DNA from: Novosphingobium ovatum | Lineage (GTDB): Bacteria > Pseudomonadota > Alphaproteobacteria > Sphingomonadales > Sphingomonadaceae | Direction of reading: 5' to 3' | Assembly (NCBI RefSeq): GCF_009909235.1 | Contig: NZ_JAAAPO010000002.1 | Location: forward strand, 434,001 to 498,000 | Length of the DNA stretch: 64,000 nt | Position numbers and translations under genes: made by a program | Part shown: one piece after another, positions 7,267 to 15,458 of the stretch | Layout: every line of letters starts with the position of its first letter | How positions within the stretch are numbered: position 1 is the first letter of the stretch | Notes under the pieces: model-generated | Told to the model about the DNA's origin: nothing | Databases searched by the model: none | Seen by the model: the letters and a program-made list of their open reading frames with translations, nothing else

Positions 7267-8187
7267 GTGAGCGGCTTCCAGTATGGCGTCTCGCTTTACA
7301 GCTACACCGATGATTTCGGCACCGTCATGGATCTGGAAGAGGCGCTGGAACATGCCGCCGACACCGGCGCTACGGGGATCGAAATTCTGGGTGAAACCCA
7401 TGTCGCCGCCTATCCCGAGCCGTCGAGTGCATGGGTTGACCATTGGCATGCGACGATCGATCGACTGGGCATGCGCCCGACCAATATGGCCAGTTGGGTC
7501 GACACCCGCGTCACGCTGACCCACACCATGACCGAGGAAGAAGGCGCGGCGCAGATCATGCAGGACCTGCGTCTGGCGCATCGTCTGGGCTTTGCGTTCA
7601 TCCGGCCCAAATTCGGCGTTGTGGACGAGGAACTGACCCCGCACCCGATTTGGCGCGGCGCGGTGGCACGGGCGCTGGATCTGGCGGCCCAACTGGACAT
7701 CGTGATCCTGCCCGAAATCCACGCGCCCACCCCGATCCGCCATCCCGTGACCGAGGGCTATGTCGATTTCATCCAAAAGACCGGGACCAAGCATTTCGGC
7801 CTGATGATCGACACCGGCATCTTTCAGGACCGCCCGTTGACCCATTGGGGCGGCGGCATCACCGACGAGATCCGCAAGGGCGCGCTGTCGTTCCTGAACG
7901 GCATCGCCGTGCCGGTCGAACATCTGATCGACGTTATCCAGTACGTCCCCTTCATTCAGGCCAAGTTCCATCATATCGACGAGACCCTGCACGACCACCA
8001 CATCCCGTGGGATCGCCTTGTGCCGATGCTCAAGAAATTGAACTACAACGGCTTCCTGTCCAGCGAGTATGAGGGTGAGCGCGCCCCCTGGGTGGCGATC
8101 GAACAGGTCCGTCGCCAGCACTGCCTGATCCGCAAGCTGGAAGCCGAATATGATGCCGCCCACGCGCAGGAGAACGCTCATGGCTGA
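7267..8187 (+). CDS. C-glycoside deglycosidase, alpha (catalytic) subunit-like TIM-barrel protein
   Basis: A 306-residue member of the xylose-isomerase-like (AP_endonuc_2) TIM-barrel family. The opening FQYGVSLYSYTDDFG and the IEILGETHVAAYP element match the alpha subunits of C-glycoside deglycosidases (CarB/DfgA type), which break the sugar-aglycone C-C bond after the sugar has been oxidised at C3. Probable divalent-metal ligands are Glu150, Asp182, His235/His236 and Glu277, in LPEIHAP, GLMIDTG, AKFHHIDE and SSEYEGE. The GTG at 7267 is chosen because GGGAGG precedes it by six bases; a TTG 78 bases earlier would add a non-conserved tail. It overlaps the beta subunit gene by eight bases. Enzyme class is inferred from both subunits together. 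Confidence 0.82.
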   Translation: MSGFQYGVSLYSYTDDFGTVMDLEEALEHAADTGATGIEILGETHVAAYPEPSSAWVDHWHATIDRLGMRPTNMASWVDTRVTLTHTMTEEEGAAQIMQDLRLAHRLGFAFIRPKFGVVDEELTPHPIWRGAVARALDLAAQLDIVILPEIHAPTPIRHPVTEGYVDFIQKTGTKHFGLMIDTGIFQDRPLTHWGGGITDEIRKGALSFLNGIAVPVEHLIDVIQYVPFIQAKFHHIDETLHDHHIPWDRLVPMLKKLNYNGFLSSEYEGERAPWVAIEQVRRQHCLIRKLEAEYDAAHAQENAHG

Positions 8188-8581
8188 ACGCACCACGATC
8201 CAAAGCAGCGGCTTTGCCAATGTCTCGCACGAGGGCACCATCACCGGCTTTCGCGTGCGGCTGCGTCAGCCCAATTATCGCGGCCTGCGCCTCTCGTTGA
8301 TCGAGGGGATCGACGTCACGGTGGGCGACACCACCTATCCGGCCGAGAGCAATTGCCTGATGCTGGACGGTGCCGCCTATACCCACGCGCAGATGGCAGA
8401 GGAGATCGCCACCCGCTGGCCGGTGGGCGTTTGCGCCGATGTGCATGTGCCCGCCCCCGGCGGATTGCAGCCGGGTGTGCATGATGTGGCGGTGACGCTG
8501 CGCCTGCGCCATCCCTATTTCCCGCCACAGTTCCAGCCGGTCTTCGTTCGCGATCAGCGCCACATCACGATCATTCGCTGA
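8180..8581 (+). CDS. C-glycoside deglycosidase, beta subunit-like protein (DUF6379)
   Basis: A 133-residue all-beta protein. The pattern YRGLRLSLIEGIDV, the Trp in ATRWPVG, PGGLQPGVHDV and the closing LRHPYFPPQF is the hallmark of the small subunit of C-glycoside deglycosidases, which holds and shapes the active site of the TIM-barrel partner. AGGAG precedes the ATG at 8180, which lies inside the end of the alpha-subunit gene; such an eight-base overlap suggests coupled translation and a 1:1 complex. Nothing unusual is seen in length. It is followed by a large hairpin and then galT. Confidence 0.85.
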   Translation: MAERTTIQSSGFANVSHEGTITGFRVRLRQPNYRGLRLSLIEGIDVTVGDTTYPAESNCLMLDGAAYTHAQMAEEIATRWPVGVCADVHVPAPGGLQPGVHDVAVTLRLRHPYFPPQFQPVFVRDQRHITIIR

Positions 8582-8585
8582 CACG

Positions 8586-8623
8586 ATACCGGCCCGCCGT
8601 CCTTGCAGGTGGCGGGCCGGTAT
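8586..8623 (+). terminator. Strong 13-bp hairpin between deglycosidase genes and galT
   Basis: ATACCGGCCCGCC (8586-8598) pairs perfectly with GGCGGGCCGGTAT (8611-8623). It starts four bases after the beta-subunit stop. There is no T-run on either side, so it may be a weak terminator, an mRNA-stabilising end or an attenuator before galT. Confidence 0.55.
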
Positions 8624-8742
8624 AAGCAGATTGCGGCGGCGCATAACGAATACGTATCGGCCTGAGGCTGTATTTCACATCAAAGCGCGCTATTTGCCAA
8701 CCGATTGCAGCGCCACAAAGGGCGCCATTCGGGAGACAGACA

Positions 8743-9804
8743 TTGCCCGCCACGGACCAGCCCGGTTTTGACCGCGAGGATCATCCGCATCGCCGCCGCA
8801 ACCTGTTGACGGGACGCTGGGTGCTGGTTTCGCCCCACCGCGCCAAACGGCCGTGGCAGGGCGAGCAGGCCAAGGCGGCTCCGGCCTCGGGCGCGGCCTA
8901 TGAGGCGGGGTGTTACCTGTGCCCCACCAACACACGCACCAATGGCGAGGCTAACCCGGATTATCCGGCGACCTTTGTGTTCGACAATGATTTTCCTGCG
9001 CTGTTGACCGATACGCCCGATCCGGCGTCCGGTTCGTCTGACGGCGACCCGGTGTTTGCTATCGCGCCGGCGCGCGGCACGGCGCGGGTGATCTGTTATT
9101 CGCCCGACCATTCACGCACGCTGCCACAGATGTCGGTGGCGGCGGTGCGGGCGCTGGTGGACACATGGGCGGCGCAGTCGGCCGAGCTGGGCGAACGCTT
9201 TGCCAATGTCCAGATCTTTGAAAACAAGGGCGAGATGATGGGCTGTTCCAGCCCGCATCCGCATGGCCAGATCTGGGCCAGCGACTTTGTGCCAATGGAA
9301 GTAGCCGACGAAGAGCGCGAGCAGGCCGCGTGGCTGTCCGCGCGTGGCCGCCCCCTGCTCGACGAAGTGGCCGAGCGCGAGATCGCCGCGGCCGAACGGG
9401 TGGTGGCGATGAATGACCACTGGCTGGCGGTGGTGCCGTTCTGGGCGGCCTGGCCGTTTGAGGTGTTGCTGATCGCCCGCACGGCTGCCGCCCGGTTGCA
9501 GGATCTGGACGATGCCGCGCGCGACGCGCTGGCGGTCATTCTGGGGCAGGTGACGCGCGCCTATGACGCGCTGTTTTCGACCAGCTTTCCCTATTCGATG
9601 GGGTGGCATCAGGCACCAGGCGGATCCGATGCGCTGGCGGCTTGGCGCTTGCACGCCCATTTCTATCCGCCGCTGTTGCGATCGGCCAGCGTGCGCAAAT
9701 TCATGGTGGGGTTTGAAATGTTTGCCGAAACACAACGCGATTTGACGCCTGAAACCGCCGCCGCGCGCCTGCGCGCCGCCTTGGCTGAAACGGAGAACGC
9801 ATGA
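8743..9804 (+). CDS. galT: Galactose-1-phosphate uridylyltransferase
   Basis: The Leloir-pathway enzyme that swaps UMP between UDP-glucose and galactose-1-phosphate; 353 residues, the usual length. The active-site motif is SSPHPHGQIWA with the catalytic His174 of HPH. CYLCPTN early in the protein fits the metal-binding Cys pair, and the C-terminal GWHQAP...WRLHAHFYPPLL segment is conserved in GalT. The start is TTG at 8743, supported by GGGAGA twelve bases upstream; no in-frame ATG fits better. It is coupled to galK by an ATGA overlap. No galE is present in the window. Confidence 0.95.
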   Translation: MPATDQPGFDREDHPHRRRNLLTGRWVLVSPHRAKRPWQGEQAKAAPASGAAYEAGCYLCPTNTRTNGEANPDYPATFVFDNDFPALLTDTPDPASGSSDGDPVFAIAPARGTARVICYSPDHSRTLPQMSVAAVRALVDTWAAQSAELGERFANVQIFENKGEMMGCSSPHPHGQIWASDFVPMEVADEEREQAAWLSARGRPLLDEVAEREIAAAERVVAMNDHWLAVVPFWAAWPFEVLLIARTAAARLQDLDDAARDALAVILGQVTRAYDALFSTSFPYSMGWHQAPGGSDALAAWRLHAHFYPPLLRSASVRKFMVGFEMFAETQRDLTPETAAARLRAALAETENA

Positions 9805-10946
9805 TGCTGGCTGATCGTCTGAACGCGGGCTTTGCCGCTGCCTATGCCGCCGCCCCTGCCATCACGGTGCGCGCGCCCGGTCGCGTCAATCTGATTGGTG
9901 AGCATACCGATTACAACGATGGCTTTGCCATGCCGATCGCCATCGGTCAGGAAACGCAGGTGGCGTTTACGCCGCAGGTGGGCGCGCCATTGCAGGTGGC
10001 GGCGCTGGATTTTGCCGATAGCGATGCGTTTGATCCTGCCGCACCCGACCGTGCGACTGCCGGCGATTGGCGCAATTATGTGCGCGGCGTGGTGGATGAA
10101 CTGGTGCGGGCGGGCGTATCCGTCCCCGGCGGACAGATGGCCATCGCGGGCAGCATCGCGCGCGGGACGGGGCTCTCGTCCTCGGCCTCGCTGGAGGTCG
10201 CGGTTGCGCGCAGCCTGCTGCAGGCGGCGGGGCTGGATTGGCGGGCCATCGACATCGCTTTGCTGGGCCAACGGGCCGAATGTGATTTTGTCGGTGTGCG
10301 CTGTGGCAATCTGGACCAGATCGCTTCGGCCTGCACACAGGCGGGCCATGCGCTGTTGATCGATTGCCGCAGTCTGGATCTGCGCCAGATCGCCATGCCG
10401 GACGATGCGCGGGTGATGATTGTGCAATCGGGCGTGGTACGCGGGTTGCTGGATGGTGAATACAATACCCGCCGCCGCGAATGCGAAGCGGCCGCCGCGA
10501 TCATGGGCGTGGCTGCGCTGCGCGATGCCGATGCGGCGATGTTGGCGGCGGCGCGGGGGCGGATGGATGATGTCACCCATGCGCGCGCGCGCCATGTCAT
10601 CAGCGACAACCGTCTGACGCTGGAGGCGGCCGAGGCATTGGCTGCGGGCGATCTGGTGACGGCGGGCGTGTTGATGCGCGAAAGCCACCGGACGCAGGCA
10701 CAGGATTTTGGCATCACCGTGCCTGCGACCGACCGTTTGGCGGACATCCTGAACGCGGCCATTGGACCGCAGGGCGGCGCGCGCCAGACCGGCGGCGGCT
10801 TTGGTGGCGCTGTGGTGGGGCTGATGCGGGCCGATCAAGTGGACACGGTGCGCGAAGCCGTGCTGGCCTCCTATCGCACGCCTGCGGGTGAGGCCCCGAT
10901 GATCTCGATCGAGGCTCCGTGCCATGGCGCGCAGGTGCTGGCATGA
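9801..10946 (+). CDS. galK: Galactokinase
   Basis: The GHMP-family kinase that phosphorylates galactose at C1; 381 residues. It carries the galactokinase signature (GRVNLIGEHTDYNDGFAMP, residues about 28-46), the phosphate-binding loop GTGLSSSASLEVA, and the C-terminal GGGFGGAVVGL motif. The start ATG overlaps the galT stop by four bases, and a second in-frame ATG follows at once. Its own stop overlaps the galM start in the same way, so the three genes are translated as one coupled unit. Confidence 0.96.
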   Translation: MMLADRLNAGFAAAYAAAPAITVRAPGRVNLIGEHTDYNDGFAMPIAIGQETQVAFTPQVGAPLQVAALDFADSDAFDPAAPDRATAGDWRNYVRGVVDELVRAGVSVPGGQMAIAGSIARGTGLSSSASLEVAVARSLLQAAGLDWRAIDIALLGQRAECDFVGVRCGNLDQIASACTQAGHALLIDCRSLDLRQIAMPDDARVMIVQSGVVRGLLDGEYNTRRRECEAAAAIMGVAALRDADAAMLAAARGRMDDVTHARARHVISDNRLTLEAAEALAAGDLVTAGVLMRESHRTQAQDFGITVPATDRLADILNAAIGPQGGARQTGGGFGGAVVGLMRADQVDTVREAVLASYRTPAGEAPMISIEAPCHGAQVLA

Positions 10947-11806
10947 TCTTGTTGCGCCATGGGGATTGGAGCTGTGATCTGGCCCCGGAATTGGGGGGCG
11001 CGGTTGCCACGTTGCGCCATGCGGGCGTGGACGTGCTGCGCCCCTTGCCTGCCGGGGCCGCCGATGTGCTGGAGGCGGGCAGTTTCCCGCTTGTGCCGTT
11101 CTGTAACCGTATCGGGCAGGGGCGCTTGCCGTGGGCGGGGCAGGAATATCGCTTGTCCACGGATGTCGCCGCGCCGTTGCACGCGCTGCACGGGCATGGC
11201 TGGCGGCGAGCGTGGCAGGTGGTGCGCGCCGACCCGGTCAGCGCCACGCTGGCGCTGACGCATCAGGGCGATGCGGGCTGGCCCTGGGACTATCGCGTGG
11301 CGCAGGTCTTTGACCTGACCGACGAGGGGCTGAGCCTGACGATCAGTGTCACCAGTCTGGCGGACGAGCCAATGCCGATGGGGATTGGCATCCACCCCTA
11401 TTTCTTGCGCACCCCCGGTAGCCGCGTCGAGGCCGCCTCTGGCACACGTTGGGAAAATGACGTGACGGGGCTGGCAACACACGCGGTGTCTGATGACCGT
11501 TTTGCCATGGGCCGGGCGGTGGCGGTGGACGCGCTGGAGGGGCTGGACCATTTCTTTGCCGCGCCCGATGGGGCGCTGCCCGACAGTCTGGATCTGGCGG
11601 TCGAACAACCCTTTGGCCGGGTGCGGATATGGGCCGATCAGGCGCGCGGATTCCACCTGTTTGCGCCGGCCGGCCTGCCGTATTTCTGTGTGGAGCCGGT
11701 CAGCCATGCCCCCGATGCCTTTGGCCGGGGCGAGGTGGGGGCTGCCGATATTCTGGCGCCGGGCGAAACGCGCGACTGGGCGTTTGCCATCGGGCTGGAG
11801 GACTGA
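10943..11806 (+). CDS. galM: Aldose 1-epimerase (mutarotase)
   Basis: A 287-residue protein that interconverts alpha and beta anomers of galactose or glucose. The conserved histidines lie in LHALHGHGWRR and GIGIHPYFLRTP, and the catalytic Glu lies in YFCVEPVSH. The start MILLRHGDW overlaps the galK stop (ATGA); the longer frame upstream merely runs through galK. A hairpin follows the stop and separates it from the convergent GMC gene. The sequence belongs to the wider mutarotase family, and specificity for galactose is inferred from the operon. Confidence 0.88.
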   Translation: MILLRHGDWSCDLAPELGGAVATLRHAGVDVLRPLPAGAADVLEAGSFPLVPFCNRIGQGRLPWAGQEYRLSTDVAAPLHALHGHGWRRAWQVVRADPVSATLALTHQGDAGWPWDYRVAQVFDLTDEGLSLTISVTSLADEPMPMGIGIHPYFLRTPGSRVEAASGTRWENDVTGLATHAVSDDRFAMGRAVAVDALEGLDHFFAAPDGALPDSLDLAVEQPFGRVRIWADQARGFHLFAPAGLPYFCVEPVSHAPDAFGRGEVGAADILAPGETRDWAFAIGLED

Positions 11807-11813
11807 AACAGGC

Positions 11814-11845
11814 GCGTCCGGCGGCGAGAGGGGCCCGCCGGACGC
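11814..11845. terminator. Hairpin between convergent galM and GMC dehydrogenase genes
   Basis: GCGTCCGGCGG (11814-11824) pairs perfectly with CCGCCGGACGC (11835-11845), an 11-bp stem with a 10-base loop in the 51-base gap between two convergent genes. No T-run follows, so termination efficiency is uncertain. Confidence 0.6.
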
Positions 11846-11857
11846 AGCCTACCGGGG

Positions 11858-13546
11858 TCAGATCGTCCCGGCTTTCAGGAATTCAGCCGCGTGGAACGCC
11901 GCGCGGGCCGACATCGCCATATAGGTCAGCGATGGGTTCTGGCACCCGCTGGACGTCATCGCCGCGCCATCGGTGATGAACAGGTTGGGCACGTCATGCG
12001 CCTGATTGTACTTGTTCAGCACGCTGGTCTTGGGGTCATGGCCCATGCGGGCGGTGCCCATTTCATGGATACCCAGACCCGGCGGGTGCAGCTTGCTGCT
12101 TTCATGCACGATGGTGGCGCCTGCCGCCTTCAGCATGGCGCGCGCGTCTTCCAGAATGCGCTCGCCGATCACCTTGTCATTGGCGCCGTGGGTGCAGTCG
12201 ATGTTCAACTGCGGGATGCCCCATTCGTCCACCTTGGTGGCGTGCAGCGTCACGCGGTTGCTGGGATCGGGCAGCATTTCGCCAAACCCGCCCAGATAGA
12301 TCGACCACGGGCCGGGCTTGTGGTTGCGTTCCTTGAACTCGGCGCCCACGCCCGGACCGGACGCCGCGTTCGCACCCCAGCCGCCGCGCATCACCGCGCC
12401 CTGATAGCCATAGCCGCGCAGGAAACCAGCGCCCTCGTCGCCTTCGAGGTTGCGATAGCGCGGGATGTACAGGCCGTTGGGGCGGCGACCCCGGTGATAG
12501 GTATCGGGCCCGGGCAGAACGCCCGCCACGCCCGGACCATAGACGTGATCCATCAGATTGCGCCCGACCTGATCGGAACTGTTGGCCAGACCGTTGGGAT
12601 GCTGGGCGCTGCGTGAATTGAGCAGCACCTGCGCCGAGCCGATGGTCGAGGCGCACAGGAAGATCACCTTGGCTTCGTACACCTTGGCCTTTTTGGTGAT
12701 GCGGTCGATAACGCGCACGCCGGTCGCCTTGCCGGTTTTGGGATCGGTGATGATCGAATGGGCGATGGCATCGGTAACGATCGTCAGATTGCCGGTCTTT
12801 TGCGCGGCAGGCAGCGACGAGGACAGGCTGGAGTGATACGCGCCATAGGAGCAGCCGCGTTCACACAGCGAGCGGTATTGGCACGGGCCACGGCCCAGAT
12901 CGATGTGATGTTCCTGCGGCTGGGTGAGGTGGGCGCAGCGGCCCTGAATGACCTTGCGACCGGGAAAGGCCTTTTCGACCGCCGCCTTGAACAGCTTTTC
13001 GCCGTCCGTCATCGGCATCACCGGCAGGAACTTGCCATCGGGCAGTTGCGGCAGGCCTTCGTTCTGGCCGGACACGCCGATGAAGGTTTCCACCTTGTCA
13101 TACCAGGGCGAGAGGTCGGCATAGCGGATCGGCCAGTCAACGCCGTGCCCATCGCGCGCGTTGGACGACAGGTCCATTTCGGACAGGCGATAGGTCTGGC
13201 GTCCCCACATGATCGAGCGCCCGCCCAGATGGTAGCCGCGAATCCAGCTGAAGGGCTTGCCCTCGGGGGTTTGATAGGGGTGCTGGCTGTCCTTGACCCA
13301 ATATTGCTGGGTCGCGGTGCTGACGGCATAGCACTGGCGCTGGATCGGATAGTCGCGGGCCAGTTCCTCCTCGGGGATGCCGCCGCCATTGGGCAGTTCC
13401 CACGGGCGCAGGCTGTCGGTGTACGAGGTGACGTGTTCCAGCTTGCGGCCACGTTCCAGCACCAGCGTCTTCAAACCGCGCTCGCACAGTTCCTTGGCGG
13501 CCATGCCGCCGCTCATGCCAGAGCCGATGACAATTGCATCAAACAT
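11858..13546 (-). CDS. GMC-family FAD sugar dehydrogenase, large subunit (glucoside 3-dehydrogenase-like)
   Basis: A 562-residue flavoenzyme of the glucose-methanol-choline family. FAD is bound by the N-terminal GSGMSGG (Gly8-Gly13); the catalytic pair is His494 (GIHEMGTARMG) and Asn537 (GCQNPSLTYMAM). A Cys-rich segment, GPCQYRSLCERGC, near the middle resembles the iron-sulfur loop of membrane-associated FAD dehydrogenases. It has no signal peptide but is followed by a Tat-signal small subunit, the known hitchhiker arrangement of FAD glucose and glucoside-3-dehydrogenases. Such enzymes give the 3-keto sugars that C-deglycosidases need. The start is ATG 13546 after GGGAG; a TTG just before it is less likely. 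The exact sugar is unknown. Confidence 0.85.
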   Translation of the reverse strand: MFDAIVIGSGMSGGMAAKELCERGLKTLVLERGRKLEHVTSYTDSLRPWELPNGGGIPEEELARDYPIQRQCYAVSTATQQYWVKDSQHPYQTPEGKPFSWIRGYHLGGRSIMWGRQTYRLSEMDLSSNARDGHGVDWPIRYADLSPWYDKVETFIGVSGQNEGLPQLPDGKFLPVMPMTDGEKLFKAAVEKAFPGRKVIQGRCAHLTQPQEHHIDLGRGPCQYRSLCERGCSYGAYHSSLSSSLPAAQKTGNLTIVTDAIAHSIITDPKTGKATGVRVIDRITKKAKVYEAKVIFLCASTIGSAQVLLNSRSAQHPNGLANSSDQVGRNLMDHVYGPGVAGVLPGPDTYHRGRRPNGLYIPRYRNLEGDEGAGFLRGYGYQGAVMRGGWGANAASGPGVGAEFKERNHKPGPWSIYLGGFGEMLPDPSNRVTLHATKVDEWGIPQLNIDCTHGANDKVIGERILEDARAMLKAAGATIVHESSKLHPPGLGIHEMGTARMGHDPKTSVLNKYNQAHDVPNLFITDGAAMTSSGCQNPSLTYMAMSARAAFHAAEFLKAGTI

Positions 13547-13573
13547 CAATGATCTCCCGGAATTCTTATGTTT

Positions 13574-14122
13574 TTATCGGCCGCTGGCGTCGGCCCAGAC
13601 GCGGGTCTTCGGCGTGACCGGGATCGAGGCTTCCCATGCGCCCGGTGCATGCTCGTAGCGCAGCTCCTGCGTCGCGCCGATCTCGCTGAAATAATAGAGC
13701 TTTGTCAGCAGGTCCTTGAGCCGGCGATAGTCGGGATTGCTGGCCCAGTTGGCGGTGTCATACGCACCCAGAACCTCCAGCCGCGCCTTGGGCGAGAGCA
13801 GGGCAAAGGGCTTGCCCGCGCCCGACTTGGCCGCCGCGTCGATGGCGCCCAAGGCGCCCAGTAGCGCGGTGCGGGTGGCAGGCGCGGCCCATTTGCGCAT
13901 CAGTCCGTCAAACACGCGCGGCACGCCCGCCTTGGCCGCGCCGGGGGTATCGGTGGTGGGGATCAGCGTGTCGGCCACCGCTGTCACCAGCGCCGTCTGG
14001 GCAGGGGACAGAAAAGGCGCGGCCTTGGCCGCCGCGGCCAGCGCGTCAATCGGCAGGCTGCCAGCGCCAATCAGCGCGGCCAACCCCATCAGCGATTGAC
14101 GGCGGTTGATATCAAACGTCAT
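13574..14122 (-). CDS. Tat-exported small subunit of the GMC dehydrogenase (gluconate 2-dehydrogenase subunit 3 family)
   Basis: A 182-residue protein that chaperones and exports the flavin subunit. Its N-terminus has a twin-arginine signal (INRRQSLMGLAALIGAG), and the mature part shows the subunit-3 pattern LSPAQTALVTAVADTLIPTTDTPGA, followed by a helical domain. It starts at MTFDINRRQ, preceded by GGAGGGG. It lies 27 bases upstream of the large-subunit gene in the same direction, as in known glucoside 3-dehydrogenase operons. No cytochrome c subunit is adjacent, so electrons may pass to a shared periplasmic carrier. Confidence 0.85.
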   Translation of the reverse strand: MTFDINRRQSLMGLAALIGAGSLPIDALAAAAKAAPFLSPAQTALVTAVADTLIPTTDTPGAAKAGVPRVFDGLMRKWAAPATRTALLGALGAIDAAAKSGAGKPFALLSPKARLEVLGAYDTANWASNPDYRRLKDLLTKLYYFSEIGATQELRYEHAPGAWEASIPVTPKTRVWADASGR

Positions 14123-14204
14123 CCGTGTCCCCTCCAAATTGTTCTCTTGCCGATGCCCATTGTTTCTGGCAGCGTTGTCAAAAATATGGGAGGAGGATCG
14201 GCCC

Positions 14205-15458
14205 TTGTCAATCACAGTATCAACAACACAGTCAGTCGCACCCAAGGGGTTGAAACTTCGCTTGTTCGTCATGATGGCGCTGCAACTGGCGATCTGGGGC
14301 GCTTGGGCGCCAAAGCTGTTTCCGTACATGGGTATGCTGGGCTTTTCCGCCGATCAGCAGGCTTTGGTCGGTAGCTGCTGGGGCATTGCCTCGGTCGTGG
14401 GGATCTTTTTCTCGAATCAGTTTGCCGACCGTTATTTTGCCGCCGAAAAATTCCTGGCCGTCAGCCACCTGATCGGCGGCGCGTGTCTGCTGGGCGCGGC
14501 CTATTCCACCGATTTCGGGCCGTTTTTCCTGTTCTATATGGCCTATAGCCTGGTTTATGTGCCCACCCTTTCGGTGACCAACACCGTCGCCTTTGCCAGC
14601 CTGGCCGAAGGTCGTGATTTTGGCACCGTGCGCGCGGGCGGCACTGTCGGTTGGGTGATGGCCAGCTGGCCTTTCGTGTTCATTCTGGGCGCCCATTCGG
14701 GGGTCGAGGATGTGCGCGCGATCTTCCTTGTTTCGGCGGGGATTTCCTTTGCGTTGGCGCTGTTCTCGCTGACGCTGCCCCACACCCCCCCGCGCAAGGG
14801 CGGCGAGGGCGTCGATTCGCTGGCATGGCGCCGCGCGCTGGGTCTGTTGAAAAAGCCTTTCGTGGCAGTTCTGTTCCTGGTCACCTTCATCGATTCGGTC
14901 GTCCACAACGGCTATTTCGTCATGGCTGATGCGTTCCTGACCGAACGGGTGGGGATTGCGGGCAATCTGTCGATGGTGGTGCTCTCGCTGGGCCAGATCG
15001 CCGAAGTAGTGACGATGCTGGTGCTGGGCACGGTACTGGCCAAACTGGGCTGGCGGGCGACGATGATCGTCGGCATTCTGGGCCATGCGGCGCGGTTTAC
15101 TGCGTTTTCGTTCCTGGCCGACCATCCGGGCCTGATCATCGGTGTGCAGTTGCTGCATGGCGTTTGCTACGCCTTCTTCTTTGCGACCGTCTATATCTTC
15201 GTCGACGAAGCCTTCCCCAAGGACGTCCGCTCCAGCGCGCAGGGCCTGTTCAACCTGCTGATTTTGGGCGTGGGCAATATGGTGGCCAGCTACGTCTTCC
15301 CCAATCTGGTGGCGAAACTGACCGCCGCTGATGGCAAGGTCGATTACCAGACCCTGTTCATGGTGCCGACCGGCCTTGCCGCGTTGGGCGCGATCATTTT
15401 GGCGCTGGCTTTCCATCCGCCGCAGGCCGGCCCCCAGACCACTTCGGAGAACGCATGA
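14205..15458 (+). CDS. MFS transporter, nucleoside:H+ symporter (NHS)-type
   Basis: A 417-residue inner-membrane carrier with about twelve hydrophobic helices. The opening LKLRLFVMMALQLAIWGAWAP and GYFVMADAFLT fit the NupG/XapB-like NHS family, which in many bacteria sits beside sugar-isomerase-like proteins and carries glycosides or nucleosides. TTG at 14205 is taken as start because GGGAGGAGG ends nine bases before it; the frame continues upstream into the divergent promoter region. It diverges from the GMC subunit gene (82-base gap) and is coupled by ATGA to the next gene. A glycoside or 3-keto-sugar substrate is inferred from context. Confidence 0.8.
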   Translation: MSITVSTTQSVAPKGLKLRLFVMMALQLAIWGAWAPKLFPYMGMLGFSADQQALVGSCWGIASVVGIFFSNQFADRYFAAEKFLAVSHLIGGACLLGAAYSTDFGPFFLFYMAYSLVYVPTLSVTNTVAFASLAEGRDFGTVRAGGTVGWVMASWPFVFILGAHSGVEDVRAIFLVSAGISFALALFSLTLPHTPPRKGGEGVDSLAWRRALGLLKKPFVAVLFLVTFIDSVVHNGYFVMADAFLTERVGIAGNLSMVVLSLGQIAEVVTMLVLGTVLAKLGWRATMIVGILGHAARFTAFSFLADHPGLIIGVQLLHGVCYAFFFATVYIFVDEAFPKDVRSSAQGLFNLLILGVGNMVASYVFPNLVAKLTAADGKVDYQTLFMVPTGLAALGAIILALAFHPPQAGPQTTSENA

